This document shows, piece after piece, positions 1-8,152 of a stretch of 21,732 nt of DNA (the stretch's first letter is position 1; every line of letters begins with the position of its first letter). Source of the DNA: Flavobacteriales bacterium UBA2619 (GTDB lineage Bacteria; Bacteroidota; Bacteroidia; Flavobacteriales_D; Sanyastnellaceae); assembly GCA_002339135.1 (NCBI GenBank), contig DDJR01000045.1, positions 1 to 21,732 on the forward strand. The letters run 5' to 3'. Both the position numbers and the translations under genes were made by a program. Below the pieces are notes generated by a model, which had not been told where the DNA came from, did not search any database, and worked only from the letters and a program-made list of their open reading frames with translations.

Positions 1-54
1 TGCTGGATTCTTTGCAGCTGCTGGCTTCTTTGCAGCTGCTGGCTTCTTTGCAGC
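1..54. repeat. Three 18-bp tandem repeats coding the PAAAKK-type tail
   Basis: Units at 1-18, 19-36 and 37-54. Units 2 and 3 are identical (TGCTGGCTTCTTTGCAGC); unit 1 differs by one base (A for C at position 7), changing Lys to Asn in the protein. The repeat may continue beyond the left edge. Being a multiple of three, copy-number change would alter tail length without breaking the frame. Confidence 0.9.
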
Positions 55-231
55 TGGCTTCTGCACTTCCTCCGCAGGCTTGTCATAAGATTCTTCTAAA
101 ATCTCAAGCCCTGGGTATTTCTCTCTCCAAAAGTCAAGTTTACTGTGATCACGAACTGTGATGATTGTTCTTCTATCTAATCTAACTTTAATGTTAGGTT
201 GTAACTCTTTTTCTCTCTTTTTACGTGCCAT
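1..231 (-). CDS. Small basic protein with Ala/Lys/Pro repeat tail (partial)
   Basis: Unrecognised protein. The ATG is at 231-229 and the frame stays open for 77 codons to the left edge, so the C-terminus is missing. Residues 1-50 are highly charged (begins MARKKREKELQPNIKVRLD) and look like a small folded domain with the segments VRLDRRTIITVRD and KLDFWREKYPGLEILEE. From about residue 57 the chain becomes a low-complexity tail of PAAAKK-type repeats, encoded by exact or near-exact 18-bp tandem units. Such lysine/alanine/proline tails resemble those of histone H1-like bacterial nucleoid proteins, so a nucleic-acid-binding role is possible, but the N-terminal part does not match a family I know. 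The preceding gene on this strand ends 197 bp upstream, so it probably has its own promoter. I could not find a convincing TAnnTTTG box there. Confidence 0.75.
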   Translation of the reverse strand, partial: MARKKREKELQPNIKVRLDRRTIITVRDHSKLDFWREKYPGLEILEESYDKPAEEVQKPAAKKPAAAKKPAAAKNPA

Positions 232-428
232 TAGTTTCGACTGTTATTTAACCACTTTATTGGATTCTGCTAATGAACGCAACTTGAGGTAAAGTAGTAC
301 AGTGTTTTCGATAATCTTACTAAGAAATTATAGTTAATTGGTAATTGTCTGGAAATGTCACCTCTGAGAATTTGTTTTCTCACCTGCCTCGCTTACGAAC
401 TGCTGAACCTTAGGGGTTTTACAAACTC
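232..428. other. Intergenic spacer between two minus-strand genes
   Basis: This 197-bp stretch has no supported gene. I looked for tRNA-like arms and found none. It contains a perfect 6-bp stem with a 6-nt loop (TGAGAA at 365-370, TTCTCA at 377-382) and an imperfect 7-bp hairpin just beyond and touching the stop codon of the upstream gene (413-429). Neither is followed by a T-run on the minus strand, so I do not call a terminator. The promoter of the small basic protein gene must lie here. Confidence 0.5.
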
Positions 429-2651
429 CTAACGAAGAAGGTTTAAAACGCCTCTGATTTCTTCAGCGTCAACATCGTATCCTTGAACTCTAATAACCCA
501 CTGATAAATACCGTCCGGAGCGAAATACTCTCCGTCATTGACATCCCCCATCCATGCATCATCAATTGAAGTCGAAGTATAAACTACATCTCCCCACCTG
601 TTATAGATCATCAATTCAAAAGATTCAATTTGTCTTCCAACAATTTCAAAAGCATCATTAAGCCCGTCGTTGTTAGGAGTAAAAGCTGTTGGAATGTAAA
701 GAATGACAGAACCATAAAGATGAACAGTTGCAACATCAAAACAACCATTGTTCGTCGTCACAGTAACAGCAGCGTCATATTCATCCAACCCTTCATATTC
801 ATGAGTCACATCTCTATCAAAGGAGAATCCGCCATCTCCAAAATCCCATAAGAAATTAAATGCACCCAGATAAGGCTCTTCTGGAAAAGTAAGAACATCA
901 AAGTCATACGTATCATTACCCTGATCATAGCGGACTATGGTTGCTTCAACTGTCTCAACTTCCACACGTGTGACACCGTTAACGATGTAGTTACAGTTAT
1001 CGATCACAGTCACTTCATAGGTCGTTCCAACAGTGGGTGAAACTGTGTGGGCAAGATTGTCATCTATGAAATTTTCCCACAGAATTTGATAAGGAGGCTG
1101 ACCTCCATCAACTTCCAATTCTAGAGTAGCATCCGCACCGTTGCATAACAGTGTGTCATTCGACATAACAATCTCTAAGGCTTCATAAGGAACCTCAAAT
1201 AATGTTTGAAGATATACATCTCGATCGCAACCGTCTCGAATGTATATTTCCATCAGATGGGTCGTTAAGGATGTATGTTCAATACATTCTTCAGTACCAA
1301 AATCAACTCCATTGATGGTCCAATTGTAGGTTACTGGTGGGTATTCTAAAAGTGGATCTTGAATCAACTCTACACACACTGTTTCAAACTCATCACACAA
1401 GACAGTAACAACATCAGGAGTTGTCGCTTCGAGCGGAGGAGTATCATAGATATAAATGCTTAAAGAGCTTGAGGTTGTGCCACTGACAATATTTAAGATT
1501 AGCTCTTCAGTTCCCTCGTCAATATAATCCTGTGGAACTGAGAAAGACAAGGCGATTTCATACTCTCCGATTGGAATAACTGCACTTTCAGGAAGTCCTT
1601 CTATATCCGAAATAAAAGAGGCTTCAGACATGGGGTCCACGTTGATGTCAAAAGCAAAAGGATAGACTGAGGGAACAAGGCAAGGACGGCTAATGGTAAT
1701 GGTTGAAACTCCGCAATCTTCCCAAGCACAATAAATCACATCGTCGTCAAGAGGGTCAGGATCGCAATCTGGTGAAGAGGTGGCTTCGTACTCCGTGGGG
1801 ATCGGTGATCCAAAGCTTCCCTCCTCAAGAACGACAATGGATTCTAGAGCCGTATCGGAACCATCAGCAATGGCAAGCTTGATGTGATACGTCAGACCAC
1901 AACTAACAGGGTGAGAAGCCGTGAAAGGAACTGTATAACCATTAATGCAGGGGGAAACTACAGCACCAGGGTTGTCAATATAATACGCTTGATTTAAAAT
2001 GTCATTTACAGAACTAATTGTTATCGGGAGAGGTGGGTCTGAGTCGGGGATTTGAGCGATGTTAACAGCGCCATCTGGAAATCCAGCTGGTGAAGAAAAA
2101 GGACCAGTTATACCCGGTCCAGATAGAAAAAAAGCGAAAATATCGTTGTATTGAGAATTGACCCAAGCCAAGTACTCATCAGAACCGAAAATATAATTAA
2201 ACGACACAAAATCTCCAGAGGGCTGGAAATCAAATTCTAGAATACAAACGTCATTTACTGAAAGGACTGTAAAATTTTGTCCGATTAAAGGGGGTACTGA
2301 ATTTGCAACAGTCAATAAGTCAGGATCATTAGCCGTATTGGGGCACGACGTACAAAACCCCAAATCACATGGCCCAGCTGGGTTAGATGCTTGATCACTG
2401 CTTAACACAACACCACTTTCGATCCCAAATCCACCGCCATTTGTCATGTAACCTATCTGTTCTAAAGACCCCGTAAATGTGACGTTTGTGGCAGTTACGC
2501 CTTCGCCAAGAAGAACATTGTTGACGTACTGAGCAGGTGTCATAGCCTGAGAAATATTCATTTGGGCTACAATTGACATTGGCAGAACAGCCAATGTTAC
2601 ACTTAATGTAAAAACTACACGCGAAACTGAGAAAAAATGCGTTATGTTCAT
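429..2651 (-). CDS. Secreted choice-of-anchor L / PKD protein with T9SS type B sorting domain
   Basis: Probable surface or extracellular protein exported by Sec and then by the type IX secretion system. I place the start at the ATG at 2651 (740 aa), because it opens directly into a signal peptide (MNITHFFSVSRVVFTLSV, cleavage probably after IVAQ); a TTG at 2690 would add 13 residues of non-signal sequence. Order of domains: choice-of-anchor L domain at about residues 35-280 (features MTPAQYVNNVLLG, GIESGVVLSS, FNYIFGSDEYLAW), a Calx-beta-like strand region at about 340-410, Ig-like segments, a PKD domain at about 590-655 (WDFGDG), and a C-terminal CHU_C/gliding-motility type B sorting domain (IPTAFTPNNDGLND, YNRWGDVVY). 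Cysteine-rich in the anchor-L part. Such proteins are often adhesins or surface fibres; no catalytic motif is visible. It is transcribed divergently from the GlmU-like gene. Confidence 0.9.
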   Translation of the reverse strand: MNITHFFSVSRVVFTLSVTLAVLPMSIVAQMNISQAMTPAQYVNNVLLGEGVTATNVTFTGSLEQIGYMTNGGGFGIESGVVLSSDQASNPAGPCDLGFCTSCPNTANDPDLLTVANSVPPLIGQNFTVLSVNDVCILEFDFQPSGDFVSFNYIFGSDEYLAWVNSQYNDIFAFFLSGPGITGPFSSPAGFPDGAVNIAQIPDSDPPLPITISSVNDILNQAYYIDNPGAVVSPCINGYTVPFTASHPVSCGLTYHIKLAIADGSDTALESIVVLEEGSFGSPIPTEYEATSSPDCDPDPLDDDVIYCAWEDCGVSTITISRPCLVPSVYPFAFDINVDPMSEASFISDIEGLPESAVIPIGEYEIALSFSVPQDYIDEGTEELILNIVSGTTSSSLSIYIYDTPPLEATTPDVVTVLCDEFETVCVELIQDPLLEYPPVTYNWTINGVDFGTEECIEHTSLTTHLMEIYIRDGCDRDVYLQTLFEVPYEALEIVMSNDTLLCNGADATLELEVDGGQPPYQILWENFIDDNLAHTVSPTVGTTYEVTVIDNCNYIVNGVTRVEVETVEATIVRYDQGNDTYDFDVLTFPEEPYLGAFNFLWDFGDGGFSFDRDVTHEYEGLDEYDAAVTVTTNNGCFDVATVHLYGSVILYIPTAFTPNNDGLNDAFEIVGRQIESFELMIYNRWGDVVYTSTSIDDAWMGDVNDGEYFAPDGIYQWVIRVQGYDVDAEEIRGVLNLLR

Positions 2652-2700
2652 TTCTGTAATTTCAATAAAGATAGGCTTTTTCACAAACAAATTATATCCC

Positions 2701-2708
2701 TAAGTTTG
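2701..2708 (+). promoter_or_regulatory. Bacteroidota -7 box TAAGTTTG, probable leaderless start
   Basis: Exact match to the Bacteroidota consensus TAnnTTTG, ending 4 nt before the ATG at 2713. With the usual spacing the transcript would begin at or next to the A of the start codon. No clear -33 TTTG element is visible 17-23 nt upstream, so this is supported by the -7 box and its position only. Confidence 0.55.
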
Positions 2709-2712
2709 CCAC

Positions 2713-3852
2713 ATGACAAACATCCAATTTTATTCTGACTCTAAAAGCATTGATTTATATCCTATCAACCTAGGTAAATGTGCGTCAACACTGCATTTTG
2801 GAGTAAGATCAGTATCTATTCAGTGGAATGAGGCTTTGTCTAAAAATAAATATAAAAACCCATCTCAAATTCTTCTCAATTCAAGACTTATGCCCACAAA
2901 AGCATCTGTAGAATTCGTTTGCAAAATGAATCCTGGAGAAAAATGGGTGTTTAATAGTGAAACACTTGCAGAAATAAAAGGCAACAAAACCAAGATTATT
3001 GGGGTTGAAGTTTCGGCACTGATGACTGAAAATGCGGCAGATTATTTTGAACTTTGTGGTGAGGGAATTAAGATGGATATGAATCGACTCAAGCACGCTT
3101 GGAGATCAAGAAGTCTCAATGAGACTGAAAGAGAATCTTGGGCGCTGAATGGCGTTTTTTTTCATGGCGAATTAGAAAAAGTACATGTTTCACCTGGTGT
3201 TAAAATAAGAAGCTGCACGATTAACACGGAAAATGGAGAGGTTATATTAGGACCTGATTCTGAGGTGATGGAGGGTTCATGTATCAGAGGACCTTTCGCC
3301 TTGGGTGAAAAAAGCACCGTAAAAATGGGGAGCCAGATATATGGGCCCACATCGATCGGTCAACATTGCAAAGTCGGTGGAGAAGTGAACAACGTCCTCA
3401 TGCATGATTATTCTAACAAAGGTCACGGAGGCTTTATAGGGAACAGTGTGATCGGATCTTGGTGTAACTTGGGTGCTGAGACTACATCCAGCAATTTAAA
3501 AAACACGTATGGAGAAGTGAAAATCTACAGCGCTAAAGAACGAAAGCTGATTGATGGAGGCCGTATTTTCTGTGGTCTTTTAATGGGTGATCACAGCAAG
3601 ACTGCGATACACTCTGCTTTCAACACAGCAACTGTTGTGGGAGCTTTTTGTAATGTTTTTGGACCAGGTACACCTGGAAAACATATACCCTCATTTACAT
3701 GGGGTGGTTCAGAAGGAATGAAAGAACACAGACTAGAACAAGCAATTAGCACAGCTAAAAAAGTGATGGGTAGAAGAAATATAGAATTAACTTTTCAAGA
3801 GGAGGCTGCAATTGAAAAGCTTTTTAATGACACATCCGCAGACAGAGCATGA
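2713..3852 (+). CDS. GlmU-like putative sugar nucleotidyltransferase
   Basis: Member of the Bacteroidota GlmU-like family, annotated as a putative sugar nucleotidyltransferase with a left-handed beta-helix; the exact substrate is not established. The N-terminal part (about residues 1-150) corresponds to a diverged nucleotidyltransferase domain: I do not see the classic G-x-G-T-R-M loop of GlmU. From about residue 165 to 330 hexapeptide-type repeats form the acyltransferase-like beta-helix, including the strongly conserved block GGEVNNVLMHDYSNKGHGGF and GSWCNLGAETTSSNLKNTYG. This block is close to the equivalent region of GlmU, where it holds the acetyl-CoA/uridyl-sugar site. 379 aa is typical for the family. 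Its own promoter seems to be the -7 box 4 nt upstream; lon follows 61 bp downstream in the same direction. Confidence 0.85.
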   Translation: MTNIQFYSDSKSIDLYPINLGKCASTLHFGVRSVSIQWNEALSKNKYKNPSQILLNSRLMPTKASVEFVCKMNPGEKWVFNSETLAEIKGNKTKIIGVEVSALMTENAADYFELCGEGIKMDMNRLKHAWRSRSLNETERESWALNGVFFHGELEKVHVSPGVKIRSCTINTENGEVILGPDSEVMEGSCIRGPFALGEKSTVKMGSQIYGPTSIGQHCKVGGEVNNVLMHDYSNKGHGGFIGNSVIGSWCNLGAETTSSNLKNTYGEVKIYSAKERKLIDGGRIFCGLLMGDHSKTAIHSAFNTATVVGAFCNVFGPGTPGKHIPSFTWGGSEGMKEHRLEQAISTAKKVMGRRNIELTFQEEAAIEKLFNDTSADRA

Positions 3853-3862
3853 CACCGTGTCA
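3850..3862. promoter_or_regulatory. 13-bp palindrome TGACACcGTGTCA before lon
   Basis: Perfect inverted repeat with 6-bp arms around one central base. It includes the stop codon of the GlmU-like gene and lies 51 bp upstream of the lon ATG. The shape would suit a dimeric regulator's operator, but it is not the CIRCE heat-shock operator and I know no regulator for it. A repeat this short can arise by chance. Confidence 0.25.
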
Positions 3863-3870
3863 CAAAAAAC

Positions 3871-3887
3871 CAATGGCACGCCCATTG
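3871..3887. other. Small hairpin between GlmU-like gene and lon
   Basis: CAATGG (3871-3876) pairs perfectly with CCATTG (3882-3887) across a 5-nt loop. There is no T-run after it, so it is not a standard terminator. It could reduce read-through or affect the lon leader, 26 bp before the lon start. Weak, 6-bp stem only. Confidence 0.25.
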
Positions 3888-3913
3888 CAATGCAAAGAGC
3901 CTACACAAACTAA

Positions 3914-6376
3914 ATGATTAACCTAAAAGCACCCTTTAATTTACTCACTGACTCTCAAGACAGCGAGTTTATTCCATTAATTTCTGAAGAGGATGAAATT
4001 GCGATGCACAAAGAAGATGTGCCAGACACACTTCCGCTGTTGTCACTGAGGAATACCGTTCTTTTCCCTGGTGTTGTGATTCCAATCACCGTCGGACGCG
4101 ACAGCTCATTAAAGTTGATTAAAGCAGCAAACAAGGACTCTTTAAGCATCGGTGTTGTGAGTCAAATTAATCCAGAGGTGGAACTTCCATCTGGATCGGA
4201 CTTAAACAAAGTCGGCACCATTGCTCGCATCATTAAGATGCTTCGAATGCCTGACGGGACTAAGACTGTTATCATCCAAGGTCAAAGAAGGTTTACTTGG
4301 GATCAGATTGTTCAAGAAGAACCATACCTGAAAGCAAGTGTAAAAGCTTTCGGACAAGTCGAAGATTTACCCGACACAAAGTCCAGGGAAGCCCTCATTG
4401 AGAGTTTAAAGGATCTCGCCATTGAGATCATCAAGATGAGTCCCACAATACCATCTGAAGCCGCTGGAGCAATTAAGAACATAGAACGACTTAGCTTCCT
4501 GGTCAACTTTATCGGCTCCAACATGAATGCTTCTGTAGAATCTAAGCAGGAACTTTTGGAGGTTGAAAATCTTGAACAACGAGCAAACAAATTGCTAGAA
4601 ATGCTTCTAAAAGAGAAGCAGCTTTTAGAGCTTAAAAATGACATTCAAAATAAAGTTCAAACTGACCTGAATCAACAACAAAAAGAATACTTTCTCAATC
4701 AACAAATTAAGAAAATACAGGAAGAGCTTGGAGCGAACCCCCTCAAGGAAGAAATAGAAGAACGAAAGGCGAAAGCACTGAATAAAAAATGGCCCAAAGA
4801 AGCTGAAAACCTTTTTGAGAAAGAGATTCAAAAGCTAGAGCGTATGAACCCACAAGCTGCTGAATACAGCATGCAGTCAAATTACATCGACCTGCTTCTA
4901 GAGCTTCCATGGAATGAGGTTTCTCAAGATAATTTTGATTTAAAAAACGCCATTAAAGTTTTAGATAGTGACCACTATGGTCTTGACAAAGTGAAGGAAC
5001 GCATTGTTGAACACTTGGCCGTTCTAAAAATAAAAGGTGATTTAAAAGCCCCCATCATATGCCTATACGGACCTCCTGGAGTAGGGAAAACATCACTTGG
5101 GAGAAGCATTGCTGAAGCCTTGGGACGTAAGTATGTGAGAATTAGTCTTGGCGGCATGAGAGATGAAGCTGAAATAAGAGGACACAGGAAAACTTACATC
5201 GGTGCGATGCCAGGTCGCATTCTCCAAAACCTGAAAAAAGCAGGTACGTCAAACCCATTATTCATCTTAGATGAAATTGACAAGCTTACCCGTGACAGCC
5301 ATGGAGACCCTTCATCTGCGCTACTTGAAGTCCTTGATCCAGAACAGAACAGTGCTTTCCACGACAATTACTTGGATTTAGACTACGACCTCAGTAGGGT
5401 GATGTTTATTGCTACATGCAATGACCTTTCAACAATTCACCCTGCACTTCGAGACAGAATGGAAATCATCGAAGTCTCGGGATATACAGTTCAAGAAAAA
5501 GTGCAAATTGCGAAGAGACACCTTCTACCAAAAATTATAAGTGACACTGGTTTAAAGAAAAATGAGATCTCTGTGCCACTAGCAACACTTGAAAAAGTCG
5601 TAGAGCTGTACACCAATGAATCAGGAGTCAGAGGACTTGACAAGAGAGTCGCTAAGATTGTTAGGAACAGGGCGAAGGAAATCGCCATGGAAGAGCCTTA
5701 TAAGCCAGAAGTAAAACCGGAAAACTTAACAGGAATTCTTGGAAGACCCCGTGAAAGAGATAAATATACAAACAATGACATCGCGGGAGTAGTTACAGGG
5801 CTCGCTTGGACTCCAACAGGTGGAGATATTTTATTTATTGAAACTTCTCTCACACCTGGAAGAGGAAAACTAACGCTAACAGGAAACTTGGGTGAGGTCA
5901 TGAAAGAAAGCGCAATTATAGCGCATGAATACCTGAAAGCGAATGCTCTCGACTTGGGCATAGATCCGAAGATCTTTGAAAAGTGGAATGTACATGTACA
6001 CGTCCCCCAAGGCGCGATTAAAAAAGATGGACCAAGCGCAGGAATTACGATGCTTACAGCGCTTTCTTCTGCTTTCTCTCAACGAAAAGTCAGAAAGTAC
6101 CTTGCTATGAGTGGTGAGATTACACTTCGAGGACAGGTGCTGCCAGTGGGTGGAGTGAAAGAGAAAATATTGGCCGCAAAACGAGCTGGTATCAAAGAAA
6201 TTATTCTGTGCGAAAGGAATCGACAAGACATTGAAGAAATCGACGCTCGTTACGTCAGGGGGATGAAGTTCACCTATGCCCATAAAATGAACGAAGTCGT
6301 CCATCGTGCTCTTCTCTCAACAAAAGTTGATTCACCAGTTGATTTCGGAATGAGACAAACAAATTCACAGGCTTAA
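3914..6376 (+). CDS. lon: Lon ATP-dependent protease
   Basis: Cytoplasmic AAA+ serine protease that unfolds and degrades misfolded and short-lived regulatory proteins. 820 aa, normal for Bacteroidota Lon (slightly longer than E. coli). The substrate-binding LON domain spans about residues 35-240 (LPLLSLRNTVLFPG), followed by a coiled-coil region (about 225-310). The Walker A motif GPPGVGKT is at 386-393 and Walker B is in LFILDEIDKL. The protease domain shows the catalytic Ser708 in DGPSAG and Lys751 in GGVKEKIL; their 43-residue spacing equals that in E. coli Lon (679/722). All key residues are present, so it should be active. The start is the ATG at 3914; no good Shine-Dalgarno site precedes it. 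The 61-bp leader has a palindrome and a small hairpin that might regulate it. porQ follows after 4 bp. Confidence 0.98.
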   Translation: MINLKAPFNLLTDSQDSEFIPLISEEDEIAMHKEDVPDTLPLLSLRNTVLFPGVVIPITVGRDSSLKLIKAANKDSLSIGVVSQINPEVELPSGSDLNKVGTIARIIKMLRMPDGTKTVIIQGQRRFTWDQIVQEEPYLKASVKAFGQVEDLPDTKSREALIESLKDLAIEIIKMSPTIPSEAAGAIKNIERLSFLVNFIGSNMNASVESKQELLEVENLEQRANKLLEMLLKEKQLLELKNDIQNKVQTDLNQQQKEYFLNQQIKKIQEELGANPLKEEIEERKAKALNKKWPKEAENLFEKEIQKLERMNPQAAEYSMQSNYIDLLLELPWNEVSQDNFDLKNAIKVLDSDHYGLDKVKERIVEHLAVLKIKGDLKAPIICLYGPPGVGKTSLGRSIAEALGRKYVRISLGGMRDEAEIRGHRKTYIGAMPGRILQNLKKAGTSNPLFILDEIDKLTRDSHGDPSSALLEVLDPEQNSAFHDNYLDLDYDLSRVMFIATCNDLSTIHPALRDRMEIIEVSGYTVQEKVQIAKRHLLPKIISDTGLKKNEISVPLATLEKVVELYTNESGVRGLDKRVAKIVRNRAKEIAMEEPYKPEVKPENLTGILGRPRERDKYTNNDIAGVVTGLAWTPTGGDILFIETSLTPGRGKLTLTGNLGEVMKESAIIAHEYLKANALDLGIDPKIFEKWNVHVHVPQGAIKKDGPSAGITMLTALSSAFSQRKVRKYLAMSGEITLRGQVLPVGGVKEKILAAKRAGIKEIILCERNRQDIEEIDARYVRGMKFTYAHKMNEVVHRALLSTKVDSPVDFGMRQTNSQA

Positions 6377-6380
6377 ATTT

Positions 6381-7424
6381 ATGACCACTGCCCTATTGCA
6401 TAGAACTTTAATCAAGCTTGCCATCACAATTGCATTTACAAAAATGATCGTGGTTGCAAATGGCCAAGTCACGGGATCGATGCCACTCGACTTAGCTATT
6501 GATTCTAGAAGTGCTGCTTTGGGTGGTAAAATTGTTGCCGATTTAAAGTCAGATGGCCATGCTGCAGCATACAATCCAGCTTTAGTAGACAGTGCTGATG
6601 TCGGCACAATACACACTTCATATTTGAAGTATTATGCAGCAATACAAATTGGTGCGATTGATGCGGTGATTAAAACAGGAGCGAAATATACAATCCATGC
6701 CGGAGCTCGATTTGCATCGTTCGGTAAGTTTTCCGGCTATGACAATTCTGGTTGGCCTACAGGTGATTTTTCAGGAGGGGATTATCTCATCCAAACAGGA
6801 ATTACCTGGAAATTAGATGATGTTTGGTCAGTCGGAACAACAGCCTGGGGTGGGTTTCGAAACTTAGCTAGAGAAAATGCTGGAGTGTTAGGAATTGATG
6901 CCGCAGCAATGGGAAGTTGGCCTAACAGACATTTTTCAGCAGGCTTTCTTCTTTCAGGCTTGGGGAGACAATTCGGTGGAACTGGCAGTCAACCTATAGG
7001 ATCTATGCCTGTCAACTTTCAAATAGGCTGTGTGAAAGGTTTTGCAAATGCTCCTTTTCAATTGTACGTTAAAGCCCAAAATTTAGAAAATTGGAAACTA
7101 GCACCTCAAGGTATTTATGATGATGGAATTGATCCTCTTACCGGTGAGATAATACAAAATACAACTTGGGAATTTGGAGATCAATTTGTGAGACATCTTA
7201 GTGCCGGTGTAGAGATTCAACTCGGAAGTGGTCTGGCAGCCCAAATCGGCTACGATCATAGAAGACGAACAGAAATGGTGTCAATGGGAAGAAAAGGTAC
7301 AAATGGGTTTTCAATGGGTGTCAATCTGAGAATTGGGAAAACTGATCTCGGTATCGCAAGAAACACATATCATTTTGCCGGATCTTCTACACACCTTTCA
7401 ATCGCAATTGCACTTCCTGGTTAA
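6381..7424 (+). CDS. porQ: Type IX secretion system protein PorQ
   Basis: Outer-membrane beta-barrel-like protein of the T9SS; in Porphyromonas PorQ works with PorU, PorV and PorZ in the surface attachment complex that processes and anchors cargo. 347 aa with a Sec signal peptide (hydrophobic stretch about residues 10-28, cleavage probably near NGQ). Early segment LDLAIDSRSAALGGKIVADL and the AYNPA motif are typical of PorQ/PorV-like barrels, and the rest is alternating beta-strand pattern rich in Gly and aromatic residues. The immediate downstream cmk gene is a frequent partner of porQ in Bacteroidota, which strengthens the call. It starts 4 bp after lon, without a clear ribosome-binding site, so it may be co-transcribed with lon. 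The window also holds two likely T9SS cargo proteins. Confidence 0.88.
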   Translation: MTTALLHRTLIKLAITIAFTKMIVVANGQVTGSMPLDLAIDSRSAALGGKIVADLKSDGHAAAYNPALVDSADVGTIHTSYLKYYAAIQIGAIDAVIKTGAKYTIHAGARFASFGKFSGYDNSGWPTGDFSGGDYLIQTGITWKLDDVWSVGTTAWGGFRNLARENAGVLGIDAAAMGSWPNRHFSAGFLLSGLGRQFGGTGSQPIGSMPVNFQIGCVKGFANAPFQLYVKAQNLENWKLAPQGIYDDGIDPLTGEIIQNTTWEFGDQFVRHLSAGVEIQLGSGLAAQIGYDHRRRTEMVSMGRKGTNGFSMGVNLRIGKTDLGIARNTYHFAGSSTHLSIAIALPG

Positions 7425-7441
7425 TTTTAACGTCGGGAGGT

Positions 7442-7449
7442 TATCTTCG
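7442..7449 (+). promoter_or_regulatory. Near-consensus -7 box TATCTTCG before cmk
   Basis: One mismatch to TAnnTTTG, ending 4 nt before the cmk ATG at 7454, the same spacing seen for three other genes in this window. Also close by is GGGAGG (7435-7440), a purine run 13 nt before the ATG that could instead act as a weak ribosome-binding site. Confidence 0.3.
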
Positions 7450-7453
7450 AACC

Positions 7454-8152
7454 ATGGCAAAACATCGTATTACCATCGCAATTGACGGACACTCTTCTGC
7501 AGGGAAGAGCACAATGGCGAAAGCACTCGCGAAGGAATTAAACTATGTTTACATTGACACAGGTGCAATGTACCGAGGTGCCACACTCTTTGCAATGAAG
7601 GAAAGGCTTATCAAAAACAAGATTGTAGACACTTATGAGCTTGAGCAGGCCCTAGAACGTTTGTATTTAAGTTTCCGTTTTAATCCGGGCACAGAATGTT
7701 CTGAAATGCATCTAAGTGGCGTAAATATTGAAAAAGAAATACGTACCATGGAAGTGGCTAACAATGTGAGTTTGGTGGCAAAAATTCCGGCTGTGAGAGA
7801 TAAACTTGTAGCCATACAGAGAAGATTGGCAGAAGGATCAGGAGTCGTCATGGACGGCAGAGACATCGGAACCGTCGTACTGCCTCAAGCTGAATTGAAA
7901 TTTTTCATGACTGCTGACCCGGAGGTTCGAGCTTGGAGAAGACTGAGAGAACTAAAAAATGCTGGAAAAGAAGTTACCTATGATGAAGTGTTGGAAAATG
8001 TTCTAAGTCGAGACCGAATCGATTCTGAAAGAGCAATCGCACCATTAAAACAAGCGGAAGACGCCGTCATTATTGACAACAGCAATCTCACCATGGAAGA
8101 GCAGTACGAATTCATCTTAAATCTCGCTAAAAAGCGAATGGAAGAGGTATGA
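7454..8152 (+). CDS. cmk: (d)CMP kinase (cytidylate kinase)
   Basis: Phosphorylates CMP and dCMP with ATP, giving CDP/dCDP for nucleic acid and CDP-lipid synthesis; cytoplasmic. 232 aa, normal length for the family. The P-loop GHSSAGKST occupies residues 12-20, followed by the CMP-binding segment YIDTGAMYRG (33-42) and the block VMDGRDIGTVVLPQAELKFF with the conserved DGRDIGT. The C-terminal LID-type region has RDRIDSERAIAPLKQAEDA, another hallmark. The stop codon overlaps the next gene's start as ATGA (8149-8152), so translation is probably coupled. Confidence 0.97.
   Translation: MAKHRITIAIDGHSSAGKSTMAKALAKELNYVYIDTGAMYRGATLFAMKERLIKNKIVDTYELEQALERLYLSFRFNPGTECSEMHLSGVNIEKEIRTMEVANNVSLVAKIPAVRDKLVAIQRRLAEGSGVVMDGRDIGTVVLPQAELKFFMTADPEVRAWRRLRELKNAGKEVTYDEVLENVLSRDRIDSERAIAPLKQAEDAVIIDNSNLTMEEQYEFILNLAKKRMEEV

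Noticed and set aside
1..54. CRISPR-like repetition at the left edge
   Set aside because: Repeats are directly adjacent without spacers and are in frame in a protein-coding tail.
365..382. 6-bp perfect stem with 6-nt loop in the left intergenic region
   Set aside because: Considered as a terminator, but the stem is short and A/T-rich and no T-run follows on either strand.
413..429. Imperfect 7-bp hairpin at the end of the choice-of-anchor L gene
   Set aside because: One mismatch, touches the stop codon and lacks a T-run, so a terminator call is not supported.
630..851. 73-aa plus-strand open frame inside the choice-of-anchor L gene
   Set aside because: Antisense to the conserved type B sorting and PKD region; no signal, domain or start context.
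2651..2690. TTG at 2690 as start of the choice-of-anchor L protein
   Set aside because: It would put 13 residues in front of a normal signal peptide; the ATG at 2651 fits better.
5876..6304. 142-aa open frame on the minus strand inside lon
   Set aside because: It is the antisense shadow of the well-conserved Lon protease domain and has no family features of its own.
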